Of a stretch of 64,000 bases of DNA, positions 53,710-61,845 are shown in pieces (the stretch's first letter is position 1; each line of letters opens with the position of its first letter). The notes beneath the pieces are model-generated. The model was given only the letters and a program-made list of their open reading frames with translations. It was not told the origin of the DNA and searched no databases. The DNA comes from Chitinophagaceae bacterium. GTDB taxonomy: Bacteria > Bacteroidota > Bacteroidia > Chitinophagales > Chitinophagaceae. Both the position numbers and the translations under genes were made by a program. The DNA is taken from positions 62,001-126,000 of the forward strand of contig JAMLHK010000002.1 of NCBI GenBank assembly GCA_023957155.1, written 5' to 3'.

Positions 53710-53717
53710 CAAAGATA
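53710..53717 (-). promoter_or_regulatory. -7 promoter element of vapBC
   Basis: TATCTTTG on the minus strand, 8 nt before ATG 53701; predicts a leader of only a few nucleotides. Confidence 0.55.
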
Positions 53718-53812
53718 ATAATTTCCCCTGATTGAACCGAAGGAATGTTACGTAAAATCGTTGCTAATGGTTGAGCATTTGTGGTGGTACCGAAGCTTTG
53801 GGATGAAAGGCA

Positions 53813-53838
53813 GCGGTCGGTACCGGAGGTCAGACCGC
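53813..53838. repeat. Type B palindromic repeat
   Basis: GCGGTCGGTACC...GGTCAGACCGC, joined by the usual linker to the A unit at 53898. Together they form one full B-linker-A composite. Confidence 0.9.
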
Positions 53839-53887
53839 GGGAAATGCTCAGGTTTAAAATAACACCTGGTATTAACCGGTTTATTTA

Positions 53888-53970
53888 TTCCGTTAAGCTT
53901 TCCGGTCTGACGCCGTTGCATACCGACCGGAAAGGCAGCGGTTGGTGGGGTGTTTGTTGGTATAGCATGA
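53888..53970. repeat. 83-bp direct repeat, right copy flanking vapBC (contains type A unit 53898-53934)
   Basis: 81 of 83 bases match 52962-53044; offset 926 bp. Recombination between the two copies would remove exactly the vapBC segment. Confidence 0.88.
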
Positions 53971-54034
53971 GTGCAAGTGGTTGTTTGTCAGGTTGTTAGA
54001 TGCCTCCGTCCGAAAAATTTAGACAAAATAGATT

Positions 54035-54064
54035 TTGAAAAAGTTACCTAAATAGCTAACTTTG
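54035..54064 (+). promoter_or_regulatory. Promoter of the higBA-like operon
   Basis: TTTTG ending at 54037, a 19-nt spacer, then TAACTTTG (54057-54064): ideal Bacteroidota promoter. Four nt separate it from the GTG start at 54069. Confidence 0.75.
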
Positions 54065-54068
54065 TTCT

Positions 54069-54425
54069 GTGGGACAAAATTTTATCAGGAACGTTTTTTA
54101 CTACAAGCATTACTTTCTGGACTTCTTCGCTAACTTAACTGAAGATGTTCAACGAAAGTTTGATTGGACTTTGGAACTCATCGCAACGACAGAACGTATT
54201 CCTATAAAATATTTTAAACACATAGAAGGCACGACAGGACTTTATGAAATTAGGGTTGAGGCCGGTAGCAATATTTTTAGAGCTTTTGCCTTTTTTGACC
54301 AGGGACAACTAATCGTTGTTGCAAACGGCTTTCAGAAAAAATCGCAAAAGACACCTAAAAATGAAATAGAATTAGCAAAGAAAATTCAAAAAGAATATTT
54401 TAATGAAAAAGGCAAAACAAAATAA
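54069..54425 (+). CDS. higB: RelE/HigB-family toxin
   Basis: Ribosome-dependent mRNA interferase of the HigB/phage Gp49-like group. KHIEGTTGLYEIRVEAGSNIFRAF split by short loops, and VVANGFQKKSQKTPKNEIELA, are characteristic. 118 aa. The frame has a stop at 54057-54059 and no Met codon, so GTG 54069 is the only plausible start; it falls at the predicted transcription start. Toxin-first order and a 23-bp overlap with the antitoxin gene are typical of HigBA. Confidence 0.88.
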   Translation: MGQNFIRNVFYYKHYFLDFFANLTEDVQRKFDWTLELIATTERIPIKYFKHIEGTTGLYEIRVEAGSNIFRAFAFFDQGQLIVVANGFQKKSQKTPKNEIELAKKIQKEYFNEKGKTK

Positions 54426-54711
54426 CCTGACTTCGTTCAGCGACCATCTTGACAACCGTTATGGGAAACGTGGCACTGCATCCCGTGAGGCTTACGAGCA
54501 AGAATTTGAAGCCTTTAAATTGGGTGTGTTGATTCAAGAAATGCGTGAAAAGCAAAACATGACACAGGAACAACTTGCTGCAAAATGTGGAACAACAAAA
54601 TCGTATATTTCAAGAATTGAGAACAATGCAAGTGATATAAGACTTTCGACACTTATGCGTATCATTCAACAAGGTTTAGGTGGACATTTACGTTTGACAG
54701 TTGCTTCCTGA
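54403..54711 (+). CDS. higA: XRE-family antitoxin
   Basis: Helix-turn-helix antitoxin and autorepressor. The HTH spans about residues 45-95 (LIQEMREKQNMTQEQLAAKCG, TTKSYISRIENNASDIRLSTL, each split by a turn). 102 aa; overlaps higB by 23 bp. After it, 54712-54947 contains no gene I can support. Confidence 0.9.
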   Translation: MKKAKQNNLTSFSDHLDNRYGKRGTASREAYEQEFEAFKLGVLIQEMREKQNMTQEQLAAKCGTTKSYISRIENNASDIRLSTLMRIIQQGLGGHLRLTVAS

Positions 54712-54947
54712 CAATGGCACGAACAAACAACATTGGATTTTATGCAAGTTGGGTTTGACATTGTAACATCAGCTAATTATAAATCCCAGCTTCAGTTCCA
54801 GCTTGACGAATAACTATCAGCTGTTGTACTTAACTTCACCAACATATCTTCAATCAGCAATGGTTATCGGCAGACGGAATATTAATTCCCAGCCTGCATA
54901 AAGCCCTGTTCGTTGTATGTGATGCATGAAAGCATATTAAAATTTGT

Positions 54948-54974
54948 AGTATATACTATTTGTATATACTTTTG
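54948..54974 (+). promoter_or_regulatory. Operator-promoter of the RHH-MazF-like module
   Basis: Two copies of the palindrome GTATATAC (54949-54956 in AGTATATACT, and 54962-54969), 13 bp apart. The second overlaps the -7 element TACTTTTG (54967-54974). This looks like an autorepression site for a ribbon-helix-helix antitoxin. Confidence 0.6.
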
Positions 54975-54989
54975 CAAAAAAACAGAATC

Positions 54990-55220
54990 ATGAAAACTCT
55001 TTCACTCAAACTGGACGATAACGTTTTTGAAGAAACGGAAAAGGTTGTTTCAGAATTGAACCTTGCACGAAACCGCTATATAAATGAAGCACTTAATCTC
55101 TACAATCAGTTTAATAAAAGACGAATTCTAAAAAAGAAACTTGCCAAAGAAAGTAAACTGGTAGCTCAAAGTTCATTTGAAGTACTATCCGAATTTGAAA
55201 AAATAGCCGATGAAATATAA
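54990..55220 (+). CDS. Ribbon-helix-helix-like antitoxin (76 aa)
   Basis: N-terminal strand-helix MKTLSLKLDDNVFEETEKVV followed by a second helix (ARNRYINEALNLYNQFNKRR, after SELNL) has RHH character; the C-terminus is acidic and helical. Start ATG 54990, after the promoter; the longer frame from 54960 runs through the promoter. Overlaps the toxin gene by 11 bp. Confidence 0.82.
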   Translation: MKTLSLKLDDNVFEETEKVVSELNLARNRYINEALNLYNQFNKRRILKKKLAKESKLVAQSSFEVLSEFEKIADEI

Positions 55221-55545
55221 GCAGCATGATATCTGGCTTGCTGACTTAAATCCAACAGTTGGAACAGAGCCCGGTAAAACGAGACCTGTGGTAATCATTC
55301 AAACTGACCTTCTCAATGACACACACTTATCAACTATAGTGTGTCCGATAACAACGAACGTCAAAGCCGAAGTGGAAATTTTACGGGTTCATTTAAAAAA
55401 ATCACAACTGCCGAAATTGAGCGATATTTTGGTTGACCAACCAAGAGCGATAGACAACGAGCGTTTTATAAAAAGAATGGGTAAACTAACTAATGAACAG
55501 ATAGTTTTCCTCAAAGAAAACCTGAAAGTAATTTTGGATTTATAA
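55210..55545 (+). CDS. PemK/MazF-family mRNA interferase toxin
   Basis: Sequence-specific endoribonuclease toxin. KQHDIWLADLNPTVGTEPGK then TRPVVIIQTDLLND, and TIVCPITTN with VDQPRAIDNERF, match MazF/PemK. 111 aa, usual length. Paired with the RHH antitoxin upstream. Confidence 0.92.
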   Translation: MKYKQHDIWLADLNPTVGTEPGKTRPVVIIQTDLLNDTHLSTIVCPITTNVKAEVEILRVHLKKSQLPKLSDILVDQPRAIDNERFIKRMGKLTNEQIVFLKENLKVILDL

Positions 55546-55680
55546 GAAAATTTTCTGCTACCGGTAGGTATCTCACCGGGCGGAATATCGCGTATGAAGC
55601 AAAAACTTGAAATATACCTGTTTTTTGCAGTTTCTCATCTTTATTCCTATTCATGTCTAAAGACGAAATAAAATACGAAA

Positions 55681-56148
55681 TCAGTAAAGTCCCTGATCTT
55701 TTTCTCCCTGACCTTCCCAGTCCGGTATTTCTTTCAGGGGCAGAAAATCGCTCCCGGTTCTTTCAAAAGCAAAACAATAGGAACCGTTGGTAAGTACCAG
55801 GTATCTTACCGGGAGGGCCATATTATATCGTATGATCTGTTCTGCAACGGTGGAATCAATAGGTATATCCATGGCTTTACACTCGGTTATTAATAACGGG
55901 TTTGCCAACGGGTCATAAACAATAATGTCGCATCGCTTAACCAACCCGCCGAGCCGGATTTCCTTTTCCACCGCGATTAAGGCGCCCGGGTATTTTTTTA
56001 CCTGTATGAGATATTGGAGAAAATTTTGCCTTACCCATTCTTCCGGGGTGAGCGTTACCCATTGTTTACGGATATTGTCGAATATCCGTTCCTTTCCATT
56101 CACTGCTTTGATCTTATAAGGGTATGTCGGGTATGCTATTTTAATCAT
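55681..56148 (-). CDS. Type I restriction HsdR N-terminal domain protein
   Basis: A stand-alone nuclease-like domain related to the N-terminus of HsdR (PD-(D/E)xK fold). RIFDNIRKQWVTLTPEEWVR near the start, then EIRLGGLVKRCDIIVYDPLANPLLITECKAMDIP, where the Asp...Glu-x-Lys (ECK) gives the catalytic set (written here with a loop at ITE). No motor or specificity domains. 155 aa from ATG 56148; ATG 56178 is possible. Common in Bacteroidota as a single gene; function not established. Confidence 0.82.
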   Translation of the reverse strand: MIKIAYPTYPYKIKAVNGKERIFDNIRKQWVTLTPEEWVRQNFLQYLIQVKKYPGALIAVEKEIRLGGLVKRCDIIVYDPLANPLLITECKAMDIPIDSTVAEQIIRYNMALPVRYLVLTNGSYCFAFERTGSDFLPLKEIPDWEGQGEKDQGLY

Positions 56149-56209
56149 GCTTAAAAATGGATTTGCTAATTTAGACATTTAAAACGGCATTTGTGATCTT
56201 GCTCCCCTT

Positions 56210-57979
56210 ATGCTTCCACTGTTATCCATAAAAAATCTGAGTATAAGCTTCCGTCAGCATGGAAAGCCCGTACCGGCATTACACGGTATATCCTTTTCCG
56301 TTAACCGGGGCGAAACCGTAGCGGTAGTGGGTGAGTCGGGTTCGGGAAAATCAGTTACTTCTCTTGCCATTCTTCAATTATTACCTGTTCCTCCAGCAGA
56401 ATATCATAGCGGCGAGGTTATATTTTCGCCGCAGGGTGAAGCCGGTATTGATCTGTTGCGGTTGTCGCAAAAAGAAATGCAGGCAGTGAGGGGAAATAAG
56501 ATTGCCATGATTTTCCAGGAGCCTATGACATCGCTTAATCCCCTGTATACCTGTGGTGACCAGGTTATGGAAGCGATCCGGTTACACCAGGCCATTAGCG
56601 TTACCCATGCAAAGCAAAAAACCATTGCGTTGTTTGAAAAAGTCCAATTGCCTGATCCTGTCGCCATGTTCAGCCGCTATCCTCATGAAATAAGCGGCGG
56701 GCAGAAGCAAAGGGTGATGATTGCCATGGCCATGAGCCGTGAGCCGGCGCTTCTGATAGCTGATGAGCCTACTACTGCGCTGGATGTAACCGTTCAGCAA
56801 AACATTCTTCAACTGATAAAGCAGTTACAGGCCGAGAAGAATATGGGTGTTGTTTTTATCAGCCATGATCTCGGGCTTGTAGCAGAGATTTCCGACCGTA
56901 TTGTAGTTATGTTCAGGGGAAATATCGTTGAACAAAATACAACCCGGGAATTGTTAACTAACCCCCGGCATCCTTATACAAAAGCTTTACTGGCCTGTCG
57001 TCCTGTGCTTCATGCTAAAGGAGACCGGCTGCCGGTGGTCAATGATTTTATGGAAACAGACGAAAGAGGCAATATAAAATGGAAAGACAGAGTAATAGAG
57101 ATCGTACGCCCGACTGAGGAGAGGGTGGTCAGTCAACCTTTAGTAAAAGATATTTCCATGGCGGCTGAACAACCGGTTACCGCAGGCGCCGCTCCATTGG
57201 TGAAAGTGGAAAACCTGGGTGTATGGTTTCCTTCGGCACGAAAAAAGCAGGTTGCCCGCACACATTATGTAAAAGCCGTGGATGAGGTAAGCGTTGAAAT
57301 ATTCAAAGGAGAAACGGTTGGGCTGGTTGGAGAATCCGGTTGTGGAAAAACCACGCTGGGAAGAAGCCTGCTTCGTTTGATCGAGCCGGATTTCGGAGCC
57401 GTGTATTTCCGGGGACAGGATCTGCTGCGTTTGTCCTCCGTACAGTTGCGGAGAATGCGGAAAAATATTCAGATTATTTTTCAGGATCCTTATTCTTCGC
57501 TCAATCCGCGTCTTACTATCGGAAGCGCCATACAGGAAGTGATGACCGTTCACGGGCTGGGAGAAAACGCCAACGCCCGGAAGGAACTGATCATGCAGCT
57601 ACTGGAAAAAGTAAGCCTTAGTACTGCTCACTATAACCGCTATCCCCACGAGTTTAGCGGAGGGCAGCGCCAACGGATAGGCATTGCCCGGGCATTGGCC
57701 TTATCTCCCGAGTTTATTATCTGTGATGAATCGGTTTCAGCGCTGGACGTAAGTGTACAGGCGCAGGTACTTAATTTACTTAATGATTTAAAAGCGGAGT
57801 TTGGGTTTGCAGCTCTTTTTATCTCTCACGATCTTTCGGTAGTTCGTTATATCAGCGACCGGATCATGGTGATGCACAAAGGCCGGATAGTAGAATCCGG
57901 TACGGCAGAAGAGGTTTACCGGCATCCCCAAAGCACCTACACCCGGAAACTCATTGCGGCTATACCCGGTTTTATTTAG
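56210..57979 (+). CDS. Fused oligopeptide/dipeptide ABC transporter ATP-binding protein (DppD-DppF type)
   Basis: Two ABC domains in one chain of 589 residues. Walker A VGESGSGKSVTSLAIL (~40) and VGESGCGKTTLGRSLL (~374), Q loops FQEPMTSLNPLYTCGDQV and FQDPYSSLNPRLTIGSAI, signatures SGGQKQRVMIAMAM and SGGQRQRIGIARAL, Walker B ADEPTTALDVT and CDESVSALDVS. Each ends in the oligopeptide-type region (RHPYTKALLACRPV; HPQSTYTRKLIAAIPG). No permease or binding protein genes are adjacent, so they must be elsewhere. The second Walker B has Glu then Ser where the first has Glu-Pro. Confidence 0.93.
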   Translation: MLPLLSIKNLSISFRQHGKPVPALHGISFSVNRGETVAVVGESGSGKSVTSLAILQLLPVPPAEYHSGEVIFSPQGEAGIDLLRLSQKEMQAVRGNKIAMIFQEPMTSLNPLYTCGDQVMEAIRLHQAISVTHAKQKTIALFEKVQLPDPVAMFSRYPHEISGGQKQRVMIAMAMSREPALLIADEPTTALDVTVQQNILQLIKQLQAEKNMGVVFISHDLGLVAEISDRIVVMFRGNIVEQNTTRELLTNPRHPYTKALLACRPVLHAKGDRLPVVNDFMETDERGNIKWKDRVIEIVRPTEERVVSQPLVKDISMAAEQPVTAGAAPLVKVENLGVWFPSARKKQVARTHYVKAVDEVSVEIFKGETVGLVGESGCGKTTLGRSLLRLIEPDFGAVYFRGQDLLRLSSVQLRRMRKNIQIIFQDPYSSLNPRLTIGSAIQEVMTVHGLGENANARKELIMQLLEKVSLSTAHYNRYPHEFSGGQRQRIGIARALALSPEFIICDESVSALDVSVQAQVLNLLNDLKAEFGFAALFISHDLSVVRYISDRIMVMHKGRIVESGTAEEVYRHPQSTYTRKLIAAIPGFI

Positions 57980-58005
57980 ATTTTGTATTCAAATCATTAT
58001 TCCCT

Positions 58006-58013
58006 TACCTTTG
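58006..58013 (+). promoter_or_regulatory. -7 promoter element upstream of queA
   Basis: TACCTTTG, perfect TAnnTTTG, giving a leader of about 120 nt before queA that contains a 28-codon frame. Confidence 0.6.
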
Positions 58014-58039
58014 CACGCTGTTCAAATTTAGCTATTTAC

Positions 58040-58126
58040 ATGAAACCTGGTACCGTAAGATCAGGTTTAGGAAAAATAAAGATACCTCGCCGTGTTGATA
58101 AGGGTAAGTTTCATGTGACTGCTTAA
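58040..58126 (+). CDS. Possible small basic protein (28 aa) in the queA leader
   Basis: ATG at 58040, about 20 nt after the predicted transcription start, encodes [20 protein letters not shown] followed by KGKFHVTA and TAA. Strongly basic and Gly/Lys-rich, resembling small ribosomal proteins only in composition. Ends 16 nt before queA. Could be a genuine micro-protein, an upstream regulatory frame, or chance. Confidence 0.4.
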   Translation: MKPGTVRSGLGKIKIPRRVDKGKFHVTA

Positions 58127-58142
58127 AATAATAAAAACGCAG

Positions 58143-59192
58143 ATGAAATTATCACAATTCCGCTTTGACCTCCCCCTTAATCTTATTGCACAACATCCCG
58201 CTAAAAAAAGAGAAGATGCCCGTTTAATGGTTGTACACCGTGAAAGTGGCCAGATTGAAAACAAGCATTTCCGGGATGTGCTGGATTATTTTGATGACAG
58301 GGATGTATTTGTAGTTAATAATACCAAGGTATTTCCTGCCAGAATGTACGGACGCAAGGAAAAAACGGGGGCAAAAATTGAAGTGTTCCTCCTTCGGGAA
58401 CTGAATCATCAGAATAAATTGTGGGATGTTATTGTTGATCCGGCGCGAAAGATCAGGGTGGGAAATAAATTGTATTTCGGTGAAGCGGAAGACCTGGTAG
58501 CCGAAGTAATAGATAATACCACTTCACGTGGCAGGACTATTCGTTTCCTGTTTGACGGAACAAACGAGGAGTTTAAGCAGGTGCTGAATACCCTAGGTGA
58601 AACACCATTACCCAAGTATATTAAACGCAAGCCCGATGAAGAAGACCGCGAACGTTACCAAACCGTTTATGCCAAGCATGAAGGTGCGGTTGCTGCGCCT
58701 ACCGCCGGGTTGCATTTTAGTGTAGAACTTATCAAGCGCCTTGAAATTAAAGGCATTCGTTTTGCCGAAATTACGCTGCATACCGGGTTAGGTACCTTCC
58801 GGCCTATAGAAGTAGAAGACCTGAGCAAGCATAAAATGGATGCCGAGTACTACCGGATTGAGGAGAAAGCCTGTGGTATTGTTAATAAGGCAAGGCTCGA
58901 TGGAAGAAGGATCTGTTCTGTTGGCACCACTACGATGAGAGCTTTAGAATCTTCTTTTACTTCTGATAAATTATTGAAGCCTTCCGAGGGATGGACCAAT
59001 ACGTTTATACATCCGCCGTATGACTTCTCTATAGCCGATTCGCTGATTACCAATTTCCACCTCCCTAAAACCAGCCTGCTAATTATGACCTGTGCATTTG
59101 CGGGTTACGACCTGGCCATGGAGGCTTATAAAAGAGCTATTAAAGATAAATACCGGTTTTTCAGCTACGGTGATGCCATGCTGGTCATTTAA
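58143..59192 (+). CDS. queA: S-adenosylmethionine:tRNA ribosyltransferase-isomerase
   Basis: Adds the ribosyl part of AdoMet to preQ1 in tRNA, forming epoxyqueuosine. [82 protein letters not shown] and [19 protein letters not shown] are all diagnostic (longer ones span a turn). 349 aa. A strand with trhO elsewhere in the window, also a wobble-position modifier, but not linked. Confidence 0.97.
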   Translation: MKLSQFRFDLPLNLIAQHPAKKREDARLMVVHRESGQIENKHFRDVLDYFDDRDVFVVNNTKVFPARMYGRKEKTGAKIEVFLLRELNHQNKLWDVIVDPARKIRVGNKLYFGEAEDLVAEVIDNTTSRGRTIRFLFDGTNEEFKQVLNTLGETPLPKYIKRKPDEEDRERYQTVYAKHEGAVAAPTAGLHFSVELIKRLEIKGIRFAEITLHTGLGTFRPIEVEDLSKHKMDAEYYRIEEKACGIVNKARLDGRRICSVGTTTMRALESSFTSDKLLKPSEGWTNTFIHPPYDFSIADSLITNFHLPKTSLLIMTCAFAGYDLAMEAYKRAIKDKYRFFSYGDAMLVI

Positions 59193-59231
59193 TAATTTCT
59201 GTTTTTCCTGTATAGGATGATTTCCTTTAAT

Positions 59232-59257
59232 GCGGTCGGTACCGGGGGACGCAATAG
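59232..59257. repeat. Decayed repeat remnant
   Basis: GCGGTCGGTACCG then GGGGACGCAATAGC: the left half of unit B joined to a piece resembling the centre of unit A. Lies in the gap 59193-59472, which otherwise holds only AT-rich sequence and the asnA promoter. Confidence 0.6.
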
Positions 59258-59374
59258 CAGAAGTACCCATACTTATTTAGCGGCATATTGATCCTGCATT
59301 CCGGCAAATAAGTAAGTCTCAGCCGGGTAGAGCAGGGGTTTTTTACGCAATAATTTTTGGTTTCATCTTTTTTC

Positions 59375-59382
59375 TATATTTG
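59375..59382 (+). promoter_or_regulatory. -7 promoter element of asnA
   Basis: TATATTTG, perfect TAnnTTTG, leaving an AT-rich leader of about 85 nt before ATG 59473. Confidence 0.55.
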
Positions 59383-59472
59383 TAAAAGCATTTATATGAA
59401 ATTCAATTTTTTTATGTAAATCATAAAAAATATTCAATAAATATATTAAGATATTAAAATGTGTAAAAAATA

Positions 59473-60537
59473 ATGGAAGCTACACAAAAGCCGGCCCAGT
59501 TGCAGCATTTAATTCTGCCCAAAGGCTACCAGCCATTGATGCCCCCGTTACCTACCGCGAAAACATTTCAGAAAATAAAAGCATTCATTGAAGCGCAGCT
59601 GGAAGAAGACCTTGACCTGTACCGGGTGAGCGCTCCCTTATTTGTCCGGCATAATACCGGTATCAATGATAGCCTGAACGGAACCGAACGTGCAGTTACT
59701 TTTCCTATGAAAGGGTTAAATGAAAGCCGGGCCGAAGTGGTACAGTCGCTTGCCAAATGGAAACGTATAGCGTTAGCCGAATATGAAATTCCGGAGGGAA
59801 AAGGGTTATATACCAGTATGTATGCCATTCGTCCCGATGAATACCCGGATAACTCCCATTCTCTTTTTGTGGATCAATGGGACTGGGAAAAGCATATCAC
59901 TAAATCGGACCGGACAGTGGCTTATTTAAAGCAGACCGTGGAAGCGTTATATCATATTTTAAGAAAGGCGGAAGATTTTGTACACCAGCTTCATCCGGAT
60001 ATTACGCCCATCCTGCCCGAAAAAATTCATTTTATTCACTCCGAATCATTATTGCAACTTTATCCGCAGCTTTCTCCCCAGGAACGGGAATATGAAATTG
60101 TAAAAAAGTACGGGGCCGTATTTATAATAGGTATCGGTGGTATCTTGTCGGATGGAAAGCCTCATGACGGGCGTGCACCCGATTATGATGATTGGACTAC
60201 GGCAAATGAAGAAGGCTTTTACGGACTTAATGGAGATATTATCGTATGGAATCCTATATTGGGGAAGGCTTTTGAATTGTCTTCCATGGGTATACGGGTT
60301 GACCAGAAAGCCCTTTTACACCAGCTTCAGCTGAGAGGACAGGAAAAAAATCTGAGCCTGCTGTTTCATCAGCGGCTGATGGAAGGCGAGCTTCCCCTGA
60401 GTATGGGCGGAGGCCTGGGGCAGTCGAGAATAGGGATGTTCCTGCTGCGTAAAGCACATATCGGGGAAATCAGTGCGGGGATATGGCCGGAAGAAATGGT
60501 ACATCTCTGTAAGGCACACGACATTCATTTATTATAG
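59473..60537 (+). CDS. asnA: Aspartate--ammonia ligase (asparagine synthetase A)
   Basis: ATP-dependent synthesis of asparagine from aspartate and ammonia; class II aaRS-like fold. RVSAPLFVRHNTGINDSLNG, then ERAVTFPMKG, VVQSLAKWKRIALAEY, LYTSMYAIRPDE, SHSLFVDQWDWEK, and MGGGLGQSRIGMFLLRKAHI (motif 3-like with Arg). 354 aa, slightly longer than E. coli AsnA. Ends before a strong hairpin. Confidence 0.96.
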   Translation: MEATQKPAQLQHLILPKGYQPLMPPLPTAKTFQKIKAFIEAQLEEDLDLYRVSAPLFVRHNTGINDSLNGTERAVTFPMKGLNESRAEVVQSLAKWKRIALAEYEIPEGKGLYTSMYAIRPDEYPDNSHSLFVDQWDWEKHITKSDRTVAYLKQTVEALYHILRKAEDFVHQLHPDITPILPEKIHFIHSESLLQLYPQLSPQEREYEIVKKYGAVFIIGIGGILSDGKPHDGRAPDYDDWTTANEEGFYGLNGDIIVWNPILGKAFELSSMGIRVDQKALLHQLQLRGQEKNLSLLFHQRLMEGELPLSMGGGLGQSRIGMFLLRKAHIGEISAGIWPEEMVHLCKAHDIHLL

Positions 60538-60561
60538 TCAAAGTATACCGGTAATTTATTT

Positions 60562-60604
60562 AAGGAAGTTTACCGAAATCATTTCCGGTAAACTTCCTTT
60601 ATTT
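60562..60604. terminator. Terminator between convergent asnA and OmpA-like gene
   Basis: Long stem GGAAGTTTACC / GGTAAACTTCC with an inner GAAA-TCA-TTTC helix and T-rich tail on the plus strand; AT-rich on the other side, so possibly bidirectional. Confidence 0.8.
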
Positions 60605-60654
60605 TAACCCCTTGCTAATAATATGATGTAGCCTGTAAAGCTTTCTTCCCTTTG

Positions 60655-61341
60655 TTAAGAAGGTATAAGTAACATTTCTACTCTCCTGTTTGCCGATCTG
60701 CCTTCAGATGTATCGTTGGATGCCGCCGGGTTCGACACGCCGTTAGCCGACACCATGATCCGGCTTTCATTTACGCCCAGCTCGATCAAATATTGTTTTA
60801 TATTCTGAGCGCGTAACATGGAAAGATGCACATTATATTCCAGGTTTCCTGTATTATCTGTAAAACCGGCTATGCTGATTTTTAAAGACTCATTAAACAT
60901 GAGCTGATCGGCCATTTGCATGATAACGTTAAACTCCTGTGCGTCTACTTCTTTGTATTGATTCACGCCGAATTGCAATGTATTTAATGCCACATACTTA
61001 CCGGATTCTTTCAGGCTGTGGTGCAGCGTACTGTTCTTTTCGTTCTTTTTTGCTGAAGCCGGGATAGCGGCTGCTGAAGTTACTACAGCTTTCTTCTTTA
61101 CTTCTTTTTTTGCTTCTTTCGGGGCGTTTTCCAAAAGGGCAGTTTCAGGAGCAGCGACATTCAGTGAAACGACTGTGCCATCCGGGTTTGCGGCCGGCAG
61201 GTTGGCTGTTGTTTTAACGGAGGAGTACGAGTTGCTTAAAATCTCCATGTTATTGCCGGTATCGGAAAAATGGTTTACCAGCAGGCGGTCAATCTGAAAG
61301 GATATTAGGATAATACTGCTAACGATTAATAGAGTTTTCAT
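60655..61341 (-). CDS. OmpA-family peptidoglycan-binding protein
   Basis: An N-terminal hydrophobic segment (TLLIVSSIILISFQIDRLLV) could be a signal anchor. A Lys/Ala-rich linker (about residues 75-105) precedes a C-terminal OmpA-like domain (LQFGVNQYKEVDAQEFNVIM, IAGFTDNTGNLEYNVHLSMLRAQ split at GN, and RSANRRVEMLLIP, with the Asp and Arg that bind diaminopimelate). 228 aa. Probably tethers the envelope to peptidoglycan. The gap 61342-61525 has no gene I can support. Confidence 0.87.
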   Translation of the reverse strand: MKTLLIVSSIILISFQIDRLLVNHFSDTGNNMEILSNSYSSVKTTANLPAANPDGTVVSLNVAAPETALLENAPKEAKKEVKKKAVVTSAAAIPASAKKNEKNSTLHHSLKESGKYVALNTLQFGVNQYKEVDAQEFNVIMQMADQLMFNESLKISIAGFTDNTGNLEYNVHLSMLRAQNIKQYLIELGVNESRIMVSANGVSNPAASNDTSEGRSANRRVEMLLIPS

Positions 61342-61525
61342 ACCTGTTTTTTTAAAGAGCTTGTGAATAGTATTATCCCTGTTCGGGTTAGTAAAAGTAC
61401 TTACCCTTGTGTAGAAAACTGCATGATTCGTGAATTGTTTTAGGAGAATGATCCCTTATTTATCATATCGCAACAATATGCAGGGAAAAAGAACGGAAGC
61501 ATTGATGTATATCAACAGGGTAAGC

Positions 61526-61825
61526 CTACAGATGCTCAACATTTGTAACCGCATCCAAGTTAATGGGACCGTAAATATGCGGAAAAGTATCTTCTATCGC
61601 ATTAGACCAGTCGTAAATTAACTGGCTGGTGAGCTTTTCTGTCTGGATGGTCAGTTTAACCAAGCTGGTTTTATCGTTAAAATACCTGGTAAGGACATCG
61701 GGTATCTGCCGTTCTTCGCAGCAGTGAATAAGCCCTTCATTTTTAAGGGATATGGATTCGTAAGATCCCTTTTGTCTGGCATCCTCCCATTCGGAAGCGG
61801 TGGTAATATGATAAATAACGGGCAT
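61526..61825 (-). CDS. DUF952-like protein (99 aa)
   Basis: MPVIYHITTASEWEDARQKG at the N-terminus, then SLKNEGLIHCCEERQIPDVL and PHIYGPINLDAVTNVEHL; matches the DUF952 pattern (IYHI...W...G.Y...S....GFIHCS...Q). These small proteins are of unknown function, distantly ADP-ribosyltransferase-like in fold. Start ATG 61825; the longer frame overlaps aroC out of family. Confidence 0.82.
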   Translation of the reverse strand: MPVIYHITTASEWEDARQKGSYESISLKNEGLIHCCEERQIPDVLTRYFNDKTSLVKLTIQTEKLTSQLIYDWSNAIEDTFPHIYGPINLDAVTNVEHL

Positions 61826-61845
61826 AATGGTTGCTTTAACTGAAT

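Noticed and set aside
2278-59257. A/B hairpins as ordinary rho-independent terminators
   Set aside because: They lack T-runs on either side, and true terminators with T-runs occur elsewhere in the window. A role in 3' end stability remains possible.
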